A stretch of DNA of 64,000 nucleotides from contig JBBINH010000003.1 in assembly GCA_037443945.1 (NCBI GenBank), positions 62,001-126,000 on the forward strand. The letters run 5' to 3'. The notes beneath the pieces are model-generated. The model was not told the DNA's origin. It did no database searches and saw only the letters and a list, made by a program, of their open reading frames with translations. How positions within the stretch are numbered: the first letter of the stretch is position 1; every line of letters starts with the position of its first letter. Shown one piece after another: positions 44,021-52,482 of the stretch. The stretch comes from SSF26 sp037443945 (lineage in GTDB: Bacteria > Chloroflexota > Anaerolineae > J102). Made by a program: the position numbers and the translations under genes.

Positions 44021-44680
44021 TCAGGTGTACTTGTGCGGGTAGCGGGCCACATCGAGCACGGCATCCTGAAAAGCCTGACAGGCGGCACGGCAGGCGCTTT
44101 GGGTCCCGGAGAGCAAGGCGCCTGAGAAGTTTGTCTCCGAAGGTGGCGCCCACCACACCCGCATCTCCACCTCGGCCGCCTTGAGCGCCGCATCGATGGC
44201 GTAGGTGGCCTCGATGGGCGGCGCGATCAGATAGGCCAGCGGTGTGCCCACGGGTACCTCGGCCGCTTTGCTCAGATACGTGCCGGAGCGCGAGATGGTA
44301 TGGGGGAAGAAGACGATGCTGTTGTCGTCGTTGGCCGAATAGAACCAGGCCTGCTCCTGGGCATAGGCGACGCAGGCATCCAATCCGGCGCGGGCTTCGG
44401 CCGGGTTGGGGCCGGCCAGGATGCCGATGATCTCGCCCGAAAGCGGGCCGGAGGCATGGGCCGCGCCGGCATAGAAGCTGTGGGCATAAACCACTTCCAC
44501 ATCGGCCTTTTTGGTCGCTTCATCCAACGAGACGTAGAGGGCGTCGTCGATATCGCAGGTGATCAGGGCCAGGCTGCGCTGATGCGGTTTCAGGCCCATC
44601 TTGGCCGCAAAATCGGGGTGCACGTTGGGGATAAGGCGGGCGGCAAGGATGGTGGGTTTGATCGGATCGAGAATGCCCAT
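44021..44680 (-). CDS. eutL: EutL tandem-BMC shell protein
   Basis: A 219-residue trimeric shell protein with two BMC domains. It starts MGILDPIKPTILAARLIPNV and carries the EutL signatures SLALITCDIDDALYVSLDEA, VYAHSFYAGAAHASGPLSGE, GPNPAEARAGLDA and PPSETNFSGALLSGTQSACR. EutL trimers have a central pore with open and closed states thought to gate large cofactors, and bind ethanolamine at a smaller pore. The ATG at 44680 has GGAG eight bases upstream; the longer frame to 44869 runs into eutC and is not used. It precedes eutE with a 76-base gap. Confidence 0.95.
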   Translation of the reverse strand: MGILDPIKPTILAARLIPNVHPDFAAKMGLKPHQRSLALITCDIDDALYVSLDEATKKADVEVVYAHSFYAGAAHASGPLSGEIIGILAGPNPAEARAGLDACVAYAQEQAWFYSANDDNSIVFFPHTISRSGTYLSKAAEVPVGTPLAYLIAPPIEATYAIDAALKAAEVEMRVWWAPPSETNFSGALLSGTQSACRAACQAFQDAVLDVARYPHKYT

Positions 44681-44736
44681 AAGCCATGCTCCTGGCAACG
44701 AAAGGCGAAAACAAACACACACGGTGCCGGGTCGAC

Positions 44737-45642
44737 TCAGGCGGCGCCCGCCGTCTTGAGTTTCAACTCGACCCCGCTGGCCTGATAGCGCAAGGTCTTT
44801 TTGATCAGTTCGACCACATAGGCGCCTCCCTCCAGGGGATTGGTGCCGCCGTTGGCCGTGATCATACAAATGACATCGCGATGGGCGTCGGTCTTGCCGG
44901 GTCCGGGCCGCCAGCCCATGTAGGCGCTGAGGGCATCGGCCACGCCCAAGCCGGGCCGTTCTCCGATGAGGATGACGACCACATCGGCGCCGATGACCTC
45001 GTTGACATCGTTGATGACGCCGACGCGGGCGAAGCGGATGAAAAAGGGCGTACCCATACCGATCCCGGCGGCTTTGAGACCCTGTGTGATCACCGGGAAA
45101 ATCTGCGGCAGGTTGTTGTTGATGGCGGCAGCACTCAGACCATCACCGACCACGAGCTGCACCTGCGGGTTCTTCACACAGCGCTCGGCAAGGATCCGTT
45201 TGGCCTCGTCGTTCAGACGCCGGCCCAGGTCGGGCCGGAGGAGGTACTCCTGACGGTCGCGCACCTGGGTCTGCACGGTGAAAAGGTCGAATTGCTTGAG
45301 GATATCGGGGTTGACTTCGCCGTAGATGGCATCCTGGGTGACGCCGTGATCGGCCTGGAAGAGGAGCAGGGTGCGGGTTTTGGGCCGGGGTCCGGCGCGG
45401 CCGACGGCCAGGCGGGCGGTCGTGGTGGCGGCCAGATGGCGCAGCCCTTCGGGATCATACGGACGCTCAACCCCGATGGCACGACGGGCCTCCGGCCGGG
45501 TGGGGTCGGGTAGGTCAATGAGGGGGCCATCGGCGGCGGGTGTCGGCGCCGGCGGCGGCGTAGCCGGCGCCGGGGCGGCGTTGGTCTTGGCCAATTCGGC
45601 CAGCACCGCCTGGACAATCGCTTCAATACGGGCTGAGTCCAC
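44737..45642 (-). CDS. eutC: EutC, ethanolamine ammonia-lyase small subunit
   Basis: A 301-residue subunit of the B12-dependent lyase that splits ethanolamine into acetaldehyde and ammonia. The GTG at 45642 has GGAGG six bases before it, which decides the start. The first ~20 residues (DSARIEAIVQAVLAELAKT) are an encapsulation peptide, then a Pro/Ala linker, then the core with RTLLLFQADHGVTQDAI, VVGDGLSAAAINNNLPQI and FFIRFARVGVINDVNEVIGA, the cobalamin-binding region. It ends 57 bases before eutL. Together with EutB it forms the (BC)6 enzyme inside the compartment. Confidence 0.95.
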   Translation of the reverse strand: MDSARIEAIVQAVLAELAKTNAAPAPATPPPAPTPAADGPLIDLPDPTRPEARRAIGVERPYDPEGLRHLAATTTARLAVGRAGPRPKTRTLLLFQADHGVTQDAIYGEVNPDILKQFDLFTVQTQVRDRQEYLLRPDLGRRLNDEAKRILAERCVKNPQVQLVVGDGLSAAAINNNLPQIFPVITQGLKAAGIGMGTPFFIRFARVGVINDVNEVIGADVVVILIGERPGLGVADALSAYMGWRPGPGKTDAHRDVICMITANGGTNPLEGGAYVVELIKKTLRYQASGVELKLKTAGAA

Positions 45643-45653
45643 GGGAAACCTCC

Positions 45654-47021
45654 TCAGCGTTGCAGGAAGAACGAGGCGTCGCCGGCTTTCTCCGTCAGGC
45701 GGCCGTCTTTCATCAGCCCCAGGCTCTCCATCCAGCACTCGAACTCGGGCAGAGGCCGCAAGTTGAGGAGCTGGCGTAGAGTGGGGGCGTCGTGATAGCT
45801 CGTGCATTGATAGCTGAGCATGACATCGTCGCCCATGGGCACGCCCATGAAGTAGTTGCACCCCGCCGCCGTCAGCAACACGGCCAGGTTTTCGATATCG
45901 TTCTGGGTGGCGCGCGCATGATTCGTGTAACAGGCATCGCAGCCCATAGGAATCCCCGTCAGTTTGCCCATAAAATGGTCTTCCAGCCCGGCCCGGGTGA
46001 TCTGCACGGCATCGTACAGGTATTCAGGCCCGATAAAACCGACGACGGTATTGACCTGGAAGGGTTGATAACGCTTGGCCAGACCGTAACAGCGTGCTTC
46101 CATCACCAACTGGTCGGCGCCATGATGGGCATCGGCCGAAAGTTCGGAACCCTGACCGGTCTCGAAGTACATGTAGTTGGGACCGGCCGTAAAGCAGTAC
46201 TTGCGGGCCAGTTCGTAGGCCTCATCGAGCATACCCACACTGATGCCGAAAGCCTCGTTGCCTTTTTGCGACCCGGCGATGCTCTGGAACACCAGCCCCA
46301 CCGGCGCCCCCCGGCGCAGGGCCTCCATTTGCGTGGTCACATGGGCCAGCACACAGTTCTGGGTGGGAATGTCCCACTTGCGGATGATGTCGTAGGTCAT
46401 GTCCAGCAACCGCATGACGTTGCCCAGGGTATCATCCACCGGATTGATGCCGATGACGCTGTCGCCCGAACCGTAGCTCAGCCCCTCGTAAATGGTGGCG
46501 CGAATGCCCTCGACCGCATCGGTGGGATGGTTGGGTTGGTTGCGGGAGGCCAAAGTACCCGGCAGGCCGATGGTGTTGTTGCAATGGGCCGTGACCCGGA
46601 TCTTGCTGGCGGCGTAGATGAGGTCGAGATTGGACATGAGCTTGGTCACGGCGGCCACCATTTCGGCCGTCAACCCCTTGCTGACACGGCGGATCATGTC
46701 GCCGGTGGTCGTATCGGCCAGCAGCCATTCCCGGAATTCGCCCACGGTCCAGCCCTTGATCTCCTGGTAAATGGTCTCGTTGACGGCATCGTCAATGACG
46801 CGGGTGACTTCGTCCTCCGCGTAGGGCACGGCCGGGTTTTGGCGCAACACCTCCAGGGTCACCTCGGCCAGGACATGCTTGGCGGCCATCCGCTCGGCCA
46901 CGCTATTGGCGGCAATGCCGGCCTGTCGATCCCCCGATTTCTCCTCGTTAGCCTTGGCCAACAGCTCCTTGATACTCCCGAATTCATAGGTTTTGCCGAA
47001 GAGTTTGGTCCGTAGGAGCAT
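45654..47021 (-). CDS. eutB: EutB, ethanolamine ammonia-lyase large subunit
   Basis: A 455-residue TIM-barrel catalytic subunit. It starts MLLRTKLFGKTYEFGSIKEL with GGAG seven bases upstream and contains family blocks TVGEFREWLLADTTTGDMIR, RVTAHCNNTIGLPGTLASRN, LSYGSGDSVIGINPVDD and FETGQGSELSADAHHGADQ. The last surrounds residues that contact ethanolamine and the adenosyl group. Length is normal. The eutC ribosome-binding site lies across its stop, so subunits are co-translated. No cobalamin riboswitch was found upstream in the operon, unlike many B12-dependent loci. Confidence 0.97.
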   Translation of the reverse strand: MLLRTKLFGKTYEFGSIKELLAKANEEKSGDRQAGIAANSVAERMAAKHVLAEVTLEVLRQNPAVPYAEDEVTRVIDDAVNETIYQEIKGWTVGEFREWLLADTTTGDMIRRVSKGLTAEMVAAVTKLMSNLDLIYAASKIRVTAHCNNTIGLPGTLASRNQPNHPTDAVEGIRATIYEGLSYGSGDSVIGINPVDDTLGNVMRLLDMTYDIIRKWDIPTQNCVLAHVTTQMEALRRGAPVGLVFQSIAGSQKGNEAFGISVGMLDEAYELARKYCFTAGPNYMYFETGQGSELSADAHHGADQLVMEARCYGLAKRYQPFQVNTVVGFIGPEYLYDAVQITRAGLEDHFMGKLTGIPMGCDACYTNHARATQNDIENLAVLLTAAGCNYFMGVPMGDDVMLSYQCTSYHDAPTLRQLLNLRPLPEFECWMESLGLMKDGRLTEKAGDASFFLQR

Positions 47022-47051
47022 GGCGATTCTCCTGCACAAAAAGCCCGGGCT

Positions 47052-48497
47052 TCAGCGGTAGAAAACGAGCGTTTTCACCGACAGAGGGACGACGCGACCG
47101 TCAAGCATGGGCGGACCGATATCGATCCAATCGCCTTCGCCCAGGCCCACCTGATCGATGGCCAGCAAAGGTAGGTCGGGCCGCAGCGCTTTGATGGTCT
47201 GCCCGAGCACCTGGGCGTAGTCACGCTCAAGAATGAGGACAAGGGGACGACTCGGTGGCCAATCGGCGGCATAGACGACCACACCGCCTGCCACGGCCTG
47301 CAACAGCGGGTAGTCGAGAGGCACGGGCAGATCCAGAACAATGGCCACGTTGCCGTTGTCGGGATGCACATCCCAGCGTTGTACGGCCTGCCGCATGGCG
47401 GCGGCCAGCCGTTCCGGCGCCAGGTCGGCAACGGTAAGATGCGGACGCACCACCGGCAGATTGCGCTGGGGCAGCAGATCGGCTTCGGCCCAGATGGTGC
47501 TTCCGCTGAGGGTCACGGTCTGGCCGGCGGCGCCGAGCACGGTGGCCCGCAAGGTCTGGGCCGGGCACCGGATGCTCAGCCCCTGCAGCCGGGGATGGAA
47601 GCGCAGACACTCCGCCAGCAAGGGGCCGACATCGTCGTGGATGAGGACATCGGCCAGCGTGGTGATCGGGATCGGATCGTAGTAGTAAGCGCCGACGCCG
47701 CCGGAGAAGAAAAACACGCTGGACTGCCGGGCCTGGACCAGGGGTGGCGTCAGTTGCAGTTGGCGCCCCAAGGGGCTGACTTCGCCCAGGGCCAGATCGA
47801 CGATAAGGTCGGCCATGGCCTCGCAAAACCGCCGCAAAGGCTCCATCTCGGCCCGACCGCCCTGGCGCAGGGGTAAGTTGAGGGTCTCGATGATGTGACG
47901 ACCGGGCGGAGGGATACGCCGCACCAGGCCTGAGGTGCGCTCGATTTCGATCTGACGACCGCCCACGGCCAGCGCCGACGAGCACAGGTGTTCTCCCAGG
48001 CGGAAGATGGCGGCATTGGCCGTGCCGCCACCGATGTCGACGTTGGTCACCTGGGTGTAGTGGTCAACCGAGTAGGCGGCTGCGCCGGAACCACGACCGG
48101 CGATCTGCGCTTCCAGGTTCGGACCGGCCACGGTGACGACAAAATCGCCGGCCATCCCCGCCAGCGCTTGCAGAATGGCCTCGGCATTGCGGGCACGGGC
48201 CGCTTCCCCGGTGATGATCACGGCGCCGGTCTCGATTTGCTCCGGCCGTATCCCCGCCTCCTGATAGGCCTGATGCACCAGCTCGGCCAGGCGCCCTACG
48301 TCCACCTCATCAGGACTCAGGAGCGGGGTGAGATAGACGGGACTTTGGTAAAGAACAGAACGGGCATGGACCTGCAGACGAGGCACCTGGCCGGCCCGGG
48401 CCGTATCCTGCACGATGAGTCGCGAGAAGACGACCTGGGTGGTGGTCGTGCCGACATCGATGCCGACACTGACAAGGGTGCGCTCAGGACCGGTCAT
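47052..48497 (-). CDS. eutA: EutA, reactivating factor of ethanolamine ammonia-lyase
   Basis: A 481-residue actin-fold ATPase that releases damaged cobalamin from EutBC. Motifs: VSVGIDVGTTTTQVVFSRL (phosphate 1), VTNVDIGGGTANAAIF (phosphate 2), VFFFSGGVGAYYY (adenosine region). Size and order match enterobacterial EutA. No strong ribosome-binding site precedes the ATG at 48497 (only a C-rich run), so it may be poorly translated or start at a near codon. It ends 30 bases upstream of eutB and begins 50 bases after the BMC-H gene. Confidence 0.93.
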   Translation of the reverse strand: MTGPERTLVSVGIDVGTTTTQVVFSRLIVQDTARAGQVPRLQVHARSVLYQSPVYLTPLLSPDEVDVGRLAELVHQAYQEAGIRPEQIETGAVIITGEAARARNAEAILQALAGMAGDFVVTVAGPNLEAQIAGRGSGAAAYSVDHYTQVTNVDIGGGTANAAIFRLGEHLCSSALAVGGRQIEIERTSGLVRRIPPPGRHIIETLNLPLRQGGRAEMEPLRRFCEAMADLIVDLALGEVSPLGRQLQLTPPLVQARQSSVFFFSGGVGAYYYDPIPITTLADVLIHDDVGPLLAECLRFHPRLQGLSIRCPAQTLRATVLGAAGQTVTLSGSTIWAEADLLPQRNLPVVRPHLTVADLAPERLAAAMRQAVQRWDVHPDNGNVAIVLDLPVPLDYPLLQAVAGGVVVYAADWPPSRPLVLILERDYAQVLGQTIKALRPDLPLLAIDQVGLGEGDWIDIGPPMLDGRVVPLSVKTLVFYR

Positions 48498-48547
48498 GCC
48501 GGGAGGGGGCAGCAGTTGTCCCGGCCGTAGCCGGGACGCATCCGGTC

Positions 48548-48841
<294 letters not shown>

Positions 48842-48926
48842 AAACGCGCTCCTCAGAGAGTGAATAGAGAGGGAAGCACCGATGGCGGGAATCATGCCAT
48901 AAAGCGGCGCCGGAGACAACGATCAC

Positions 48927-49012
48927 GACTCGGTTCCGGAGTGTGTTGGCGCAAGAGCGACAGGCAGGCATAACGTTTTAACGTTCTCACCAACAAAAGA
49001 TAGAACCGAGTC
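48927..49012 (+). mobile_element. MITE-like element, copy B (with 8-bp target duplication)
   Basis: 86 bases bounded by GACTCGGTTC and GAACCGAGTC, flanked by ACGATCAC on both sides (48919-48926 and 49013-49020). It sits between the first and second genes of the BMC operon. Its interior reads AACGTTTTAACGTT where other copies have AACGTTCAAACGTT. Confidence 0.9.
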
Positions 49013-49076
49013 ACGATCACACGGAGCTCCGGCAGCCATAACCGTGGCCGAGGAGCTCCGGGTAGGGCAGGCCTGC

Positions 49077-49367
49077 TCAGCTTTTGACAAACGTAAGCTC
49101 ACCTTCGACTTCGAGCTCATCGATAATGCCCATGATGACCGCATCAACCGGTCGGTCCTTGGTCAGCTCTGTCTGGCGGGCCGAGCTTCCCTGGGCGATC
49201 AAGACCAGCTCGCCCACACCGGCGCCCACCGCATCCACGGCCACAAAAGGCCTGCCGACCAGCTCGTTCCGGTGTGTGGCCTCGCGCACCACCAGCAGCT
49301 TCAAGCCCACCAGTTTCTCGTCCTTGACGGTGGACACCGCCGAGCCGACAACGCGTGCGATGAGCAT
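49077..49367 (-). CDS. eutN: BMC-P (EutN/CcmL-type) vertex protein, proximal copy
   Basis: A 96-residue vertex protein: MLIARVVGSAVSTVKDEKLV, then LKLLVVREATHRNELVGRPF, AVDAVGAGVGELVLIAQGSS with SARQT, and the closing VDAVIMGIIDELE. These are the standard EutN/CcmL strands and the length is typical. An AGGAG ribosome-binding site lies six bases before the ATG. It is the first gene of the BMC operon, 46 bases after the -10 of a strong promoter. The following 235 bases up to the BMC-H gene hold MITE copy B. Confidence 0.94.
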   Translation of the reverse strand: MLIARVVGSAVSTVKDEKLVGLKLLVVREATHRNELVGRPFVAVDAVGAGVGELVLIAQGSSARQTELTKDRPVDAVIMGIIDELEVEGELTFVKS

Positions 49368-49412
49368 GTACTGCTCCTAAGCCGAACGCCAACCGGATAA
49401 GAGGGTGGGCGG

Positions 49413-49442
49413 ATTATAGGGTTAGGCGCCGGAGCTTGTCAA
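49413..49442 (-). promoter_or_regulatory. Strong sigma-70-like promoter of the BMC operon
   Basis: Perfect TTGACA (49437-49442) and perfect TATAAT (49413-49418) with an 18-base spacer on the minus strand, 46 bases before the eutN-like start. No regulator gene (EutR, EutVW) or operator-like repeat was recognised near it. Confidence 0.8.
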
Positions 49443-49482
49443 AAACCGTGGGCTCATGCAGGGGGATAATGGTGGCCTGGGC

Positions 49483-49523
49483 GGCGGACGGGAGAGGTCG
49501 CCTTGGTCCGTCTCCCGTCCGCC
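49483..49523 (-). terminator. Long inverted repeat between potD and the BMC promoter
   Basis: A perfect 13-bp stem (GGCGGACGGGAGA/TCTCCCGTCCGCC) with a 15-base loop, right after the potD stop at 49541. There is no T-run, so it may be a weak or Rho-assisted terminator, or an mRNA 3'-end stabiliser for the pot transcript. Confidence 0.6.
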
Positions 49524-49540
49524 TTGGGGCCGTTGGGTGG

Positions 49541-50677
49541 TTATTGCCCTTTGACCTCGGTCCAGATGCGGTCGTAGAGAGGCGTGGCTTCGCCGACATC
49601 CTCAACCCGATGGCCTCGGGCCAAGACCTCGGCGGGGATATTCGTAATCGGCGAGTTGATGTAGCTTTCGTACAACTCCGGCTGGTTGACCCGGGCCCAT
49701 TCCAGCGCGGCCTGGTGGGGGTTGTTGTACGGAAAATCACGCAGCGTCAGCCAGAACAGGTCCGGTTGGTTGATGTAATTCAGCCAGGCATAAGCCGCAT
49801 CGAGATGGGGCGCATTGGCCGGGATGGCCCAGTTATCCTGCCAGAGGATGGGCCCTTCGACGGGGTAAATATACTCGAAAGCCGGGTTTTCTTGCTGCGC
49901 CAACGCCGCCTCACCGGTCCAGATAATGCCGATGTCCACATCACCGCCGATCAGGGCCGTCTTGGGGCTGTCGCTGTCGAAGACCTTGATGTTGGGGATC
50001 AGTTGGGCCAGTTTGACTTTGGCTTCTTCGAGTTGCCCCGGGTCGCGGGTGTTGATATCGTAGCCCAGGGTGAGGAGGGCAATCCCGATCAGTGTGCGCG
50101 AATCATCCACCGAGACAATACGCCGGGCGAATTCGGGTCGCCACAGATCGGCAAAAGCGGTAATCGGCTCTTGGACGCGCTCGGTATTGACGAGAATGGC
50201 ATCGGTGCCGGCTTGGTAGGGAATGCTGTAGTCGTTGTTCGGATCGAAGGCCAAGTTCAAATAATCGGGATTGAAATAGGGTAGAACGGTTAACCGACTC
50301 TTATCCAGCTTTTGCAATAGACCCTGCCGGACCATCAAAGGCACGAAGTAGTCTGAGGGCATCACAAGATCGTAATTGGCGCCACCGGCCAAAAGCTTGG
50401 CATACATCTCTTCATTGGACGAGTACTCATCGCGATTGATGCGAATATCGTAAACCTCCTGAAAACACTCCAGCATTTCGTTGGGGATGTACTCGGTCCA
50501 AACGAACAGATTGAGTTCGCGCGACGTGACTTCCAGACGCGGTTGGGGAGCAGGGCAGACAAAGCCGGAAGCAAGCTCAGGACTTTCGCCGGTAGGCTGC
50601 TCACGGACGCCGCCACAACCGGTAAGGAGAACGAGAAGGCCCATCAAGGCGAGGTGACGGATGGGAAACCGTGCCAT
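49541..50677 (-). CDS. potD: PotD-like spermidine/putrescine-binding lipoprotein
   Basis: A 378-residue solute-binding protein. The signal peptide ends in lipobox LLTGC (Cys21), so it is lipid-anchored outside the membrane. LNLFVWTEYIPNEMLECFQE and YDINIR-like VYDIRINRDEY open the first lobe as in PotD/PotF; VMPSDYFVPLMVRQGLLQKLD and PYQAGTDAILVN follow, and DNWAIPANAPHLDAAYAWLNY is in the second lobe. The polyamine-binding acidic and aromatic residues look largely conserved, but specificity for other amines cannot be excluded. It is the last gene of potABCD. Confidence 0.92.
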   Translation of the reverse strand: MARFPIRHLALMGLLVLLTGCGGVREQPTGESPELASGFVCPAPQPRLEVTSRELNLFVWTEYIPNEMLECFQEVYDIRINRDEYSSNEEMYAKLLAGGANYDLVMPSDYFVPLMVRQGLLQKLDKSRLTVLPYFNPDYLNLAFDPNNDYSIPYQAGTDAILVNTERVQEPITAFADLWRPEFARRIVSVDDSRTLIGIALLTLGYDINTRDPGQLEEAKVKLAQLIPNIKVFDSDSPKTALIGGDVDIGIIWTGEAALAQQENPAFEYIYPVEGPILWQDNWAIPANAPHLDAAYAWLNYINQPDLFWLTLRDFPYNNPHQAALEWARVNQPELYESYINSPITNIPAEVLARGHRVEDVGEATPLYDRIWTEVKGQ

Positions 50678-50712
50678 GTCAGTTCCTCCGAATGCGAAAA
50701 GGGGTGCAGCGC

Positions 50713-51549
50713 TCAGTCGCGTTGCTGCACGCGTTGAATGATAAGAAGCAGCACAAACACGATCCCGATCCAGACGGTGGAAAGGGCGTTGATTTCAGGG
50801 GTAATGGTACGGCGCAATAAGCCGTAGATGTAGATGGGCAGGGTCGTAGCGCCGGGTCCGGTGGTAAAAAAGGTAATGATGAAGTCATCCAGGGACAAAG
50901 TGAAGGCCAGCAGTGCCCCCGCCAGGACACCCGGCGTAATGTTGGGCAAGATCACCCGCCAGAAAGTGATCCACTCCGTTGCCCCCAGATCGCGCGCGGC
51001 CTCTTCGATAGCCCGGTCGAGACCGTGGAGACGAGCCCGGACGACCAGGGCCACAAAGGGAACACTCAAGGCGATGTGGGAAACGATCACCGTTCCCAAC
51101 CCCATGCCCAGGCGGGCGTCTCCCTGCAGATTGAAACCGGTGTTGATCCACCGAAACACGGTGGTAAACAACACCAGGATGCCGATCCCCATCACCAGTT
51201 CGGGAATGATGACGGGGATATAGAGGGAGCCTTCGGAGAAGCGCTTAAGGGGGAAATCGTAGCGCTGGAGGGCTAGGGCCGCCATGGTCCCGATCACCGT
51301 CGCACCAAGGGTAGACACGGTGGCGATGATCAAGGAGTTGCGAATGGCGTTAATAACCTCGTTATTGCGCGATAATTGACAAAACCAATAAAATGGACCA
51401 CAAGGCTCTAGATTAACAATTCCCTCAAATCGCACATTGATTCGTGAAGCATTGAAAGAATAAACAATGAGTACAAAAATCGGTAGATATAAAAAAGCAT
51501 AGACGAGAATGACGGTAAAATATAGCCAAAACGAATGCCTGTGGTTCAT
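50713..51549 (-). CDS. potC: PotC-like ABC permease
   Basis: A 278-residue permease with six predicted helices. The EAA loop is EAARDLGATEWITFWRVILPNI, which contacts the ATPase; the N-terminal helix is LYFTVILVYAFLYLPIFVLI. It forms a heterodimer with PotB. Its start overlaps the potB stop by four bases. The first ~180 bases of the gene are markedly AT-rich compared with the rest of the operon, although the protein sequence stays conserved in character. The pair transports polyamine released by PotD. Confidence 0.93.
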   Translation of the reverse strand: MNHRHSFWLYFTVILVYAFLYLPIFVLIVYSFNASRINVRFEGIVNLEPCGPFYWFCQLSRNNEVINAIRNSLIIATVSTLGATVIGTMAALALQRYDFPLKRFSEGSLYIPVIIPELVMGIGILVLFTTVFRWINTGFNLQGDARLGMGLGTVIVSHIALSVPFVALVVRARLHGLDRAIEEAARDLGATEWITFWRVILPNITPGVLAGALLAFTLSLDDFIITFFTTGPGATTLPIYIYGLLRRTITPEINALSTVWIGIVFVLLLIIQRVQQRD

Positions 51550-52481
51550 GCCGACGTAATCTCCTCGCCGAAACCAAAACGTCGTGTGTAATAGAGGGTT
51601 ATGACCAGCGTGAGGACCGTCAAAAAGATGGAGGCGGCCGAACCAAAGGCCGGGTCACGGGCATCTAGGAATTGGCGCTGAATCAGGTTGCCGATCAGGA
51701 TCACCTGGCGCCCTCCCAGGATGTCGGACACGATAAACGTTCCCATGACGGGGACAAAGACCAGGATGGTCCCGGCCACAATGCCCGGCATCGAGAGGGG
51801 CAGCATCACGCGCCAGAGCGTGCGCCATTGGGTGGCACCCAGGTCGGCGGCGGCTTCGTAGAGGGAGGGATCGATTTTCTCCAGCGAGGTATAAATAGGC
51901 AGGATCATGAACGGGAGAAACTCATAAACCATGCCCAAAAGCACGGCCCCCGGCGTATAGAGCAGCTCCAGGGGCCGAAAAGGCAGGTTCAGCAGACCGG
52001 CCAGCCAGCCTAAGACCGAGTTGAGCACGCCCTGGCTGCGCAGGATGATGATCCAGGCATAGAGCCGGATGACGAAGTTCGTCCACAGGGGAATGAGGAC
52101 CAGCAAGAGGTAGGTATTCCGCCGTGAGGCCGGCGCCCGGGCGATAAAATAGGCCAGCGGATAACCGATCAGAATGGTGAGGACGGTTGTCTGGAAGCCG
52201 AGGACGATCGAACGCCAGAGGATGCTCAGGTAAAGGGGATCGAAACAAGGCGGTGGGGTGCCGCCGCAGGAATAGCTACGGCTGAAGCCCAGAAGGCGCA
52301 GGTAATTGTCGAGGGTAAGGGTGTAGATGACGTTGCCGTCGGGATCCCGCCGCCCAAAGGACATCACCAAAACCAGCCCCAAAGGGATAACCAACAGCCC
52401 CACCATCCACAACAGGCCGGGCAGCATCAACAGGAAACCGCGGCGGCGTCCTGCACCGGGGACCGAGGGGATGGCGCTCAT
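51546..52481 (-). CDS. potB: PotB-like ABC permease
   Basis: A 311-residue permease with about six helices. The N-terminal helix FLLMLPGLLWMVGLLVIPLG and the EAA loop YEAAADLGATQWRTLWRVMLPL are standard for the PotB/PotC class of polyamine importers. There is an insert with two cysteines (YSCGGTPPPCF) in the first external loop. It starts one base after the potA stop, so translation is coupled. It pairs with PotC in the membrane. Confidence 0.93.
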   Translation of the reverse strand: MSAIPSVPGAGRRRGFLLMLPGLLWMVGLLVIPLGLVLVMSFGRRDPDGNVIYTLTLDNYLRLLGFSRSYSCGGTPPPCFDPLYLSILWRSIVLGFQTTVLTILIGYPLAYFIARAPASRRNTYLLLVLIPLWTNFVIRLYAWIIILRSQGVLNSVLGWLAGLLNLPFRPLELLYTPGAVLLGMVYEFLPFMILPIYTSLEKIDPSLYEAAADLGATQWRTLWRVMLPLSMPGIVAGTILVFVPVMGTFIVSDILGGRQVILIGNLIQRQFLDARDPAFGSAASIFLTVLTLVITLYYTRRFGFGEEITSA

Positions 52482-52482
52482 C

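Noticed and set aside
44681..44869. Longer EutL starting at 44869
   Set aside because: The extension overlaps eutC and lacks homology; ATG 44680 has a proper ribosome-binding site and the family N-terminus.
45643..45861. Longer EutC starting within eutB
   Set aside because: The extra residues are out-of-frame eutB sequence; GTG 45642 has an ideal GGAGG box and starts the encapsulation peptide.
49368..49540. Cobalamin riboswitch before the BMC operon
   Set aside because: The short leader (about 40 bases from the expected transcription start) has no room for it and no B12-box was seen.
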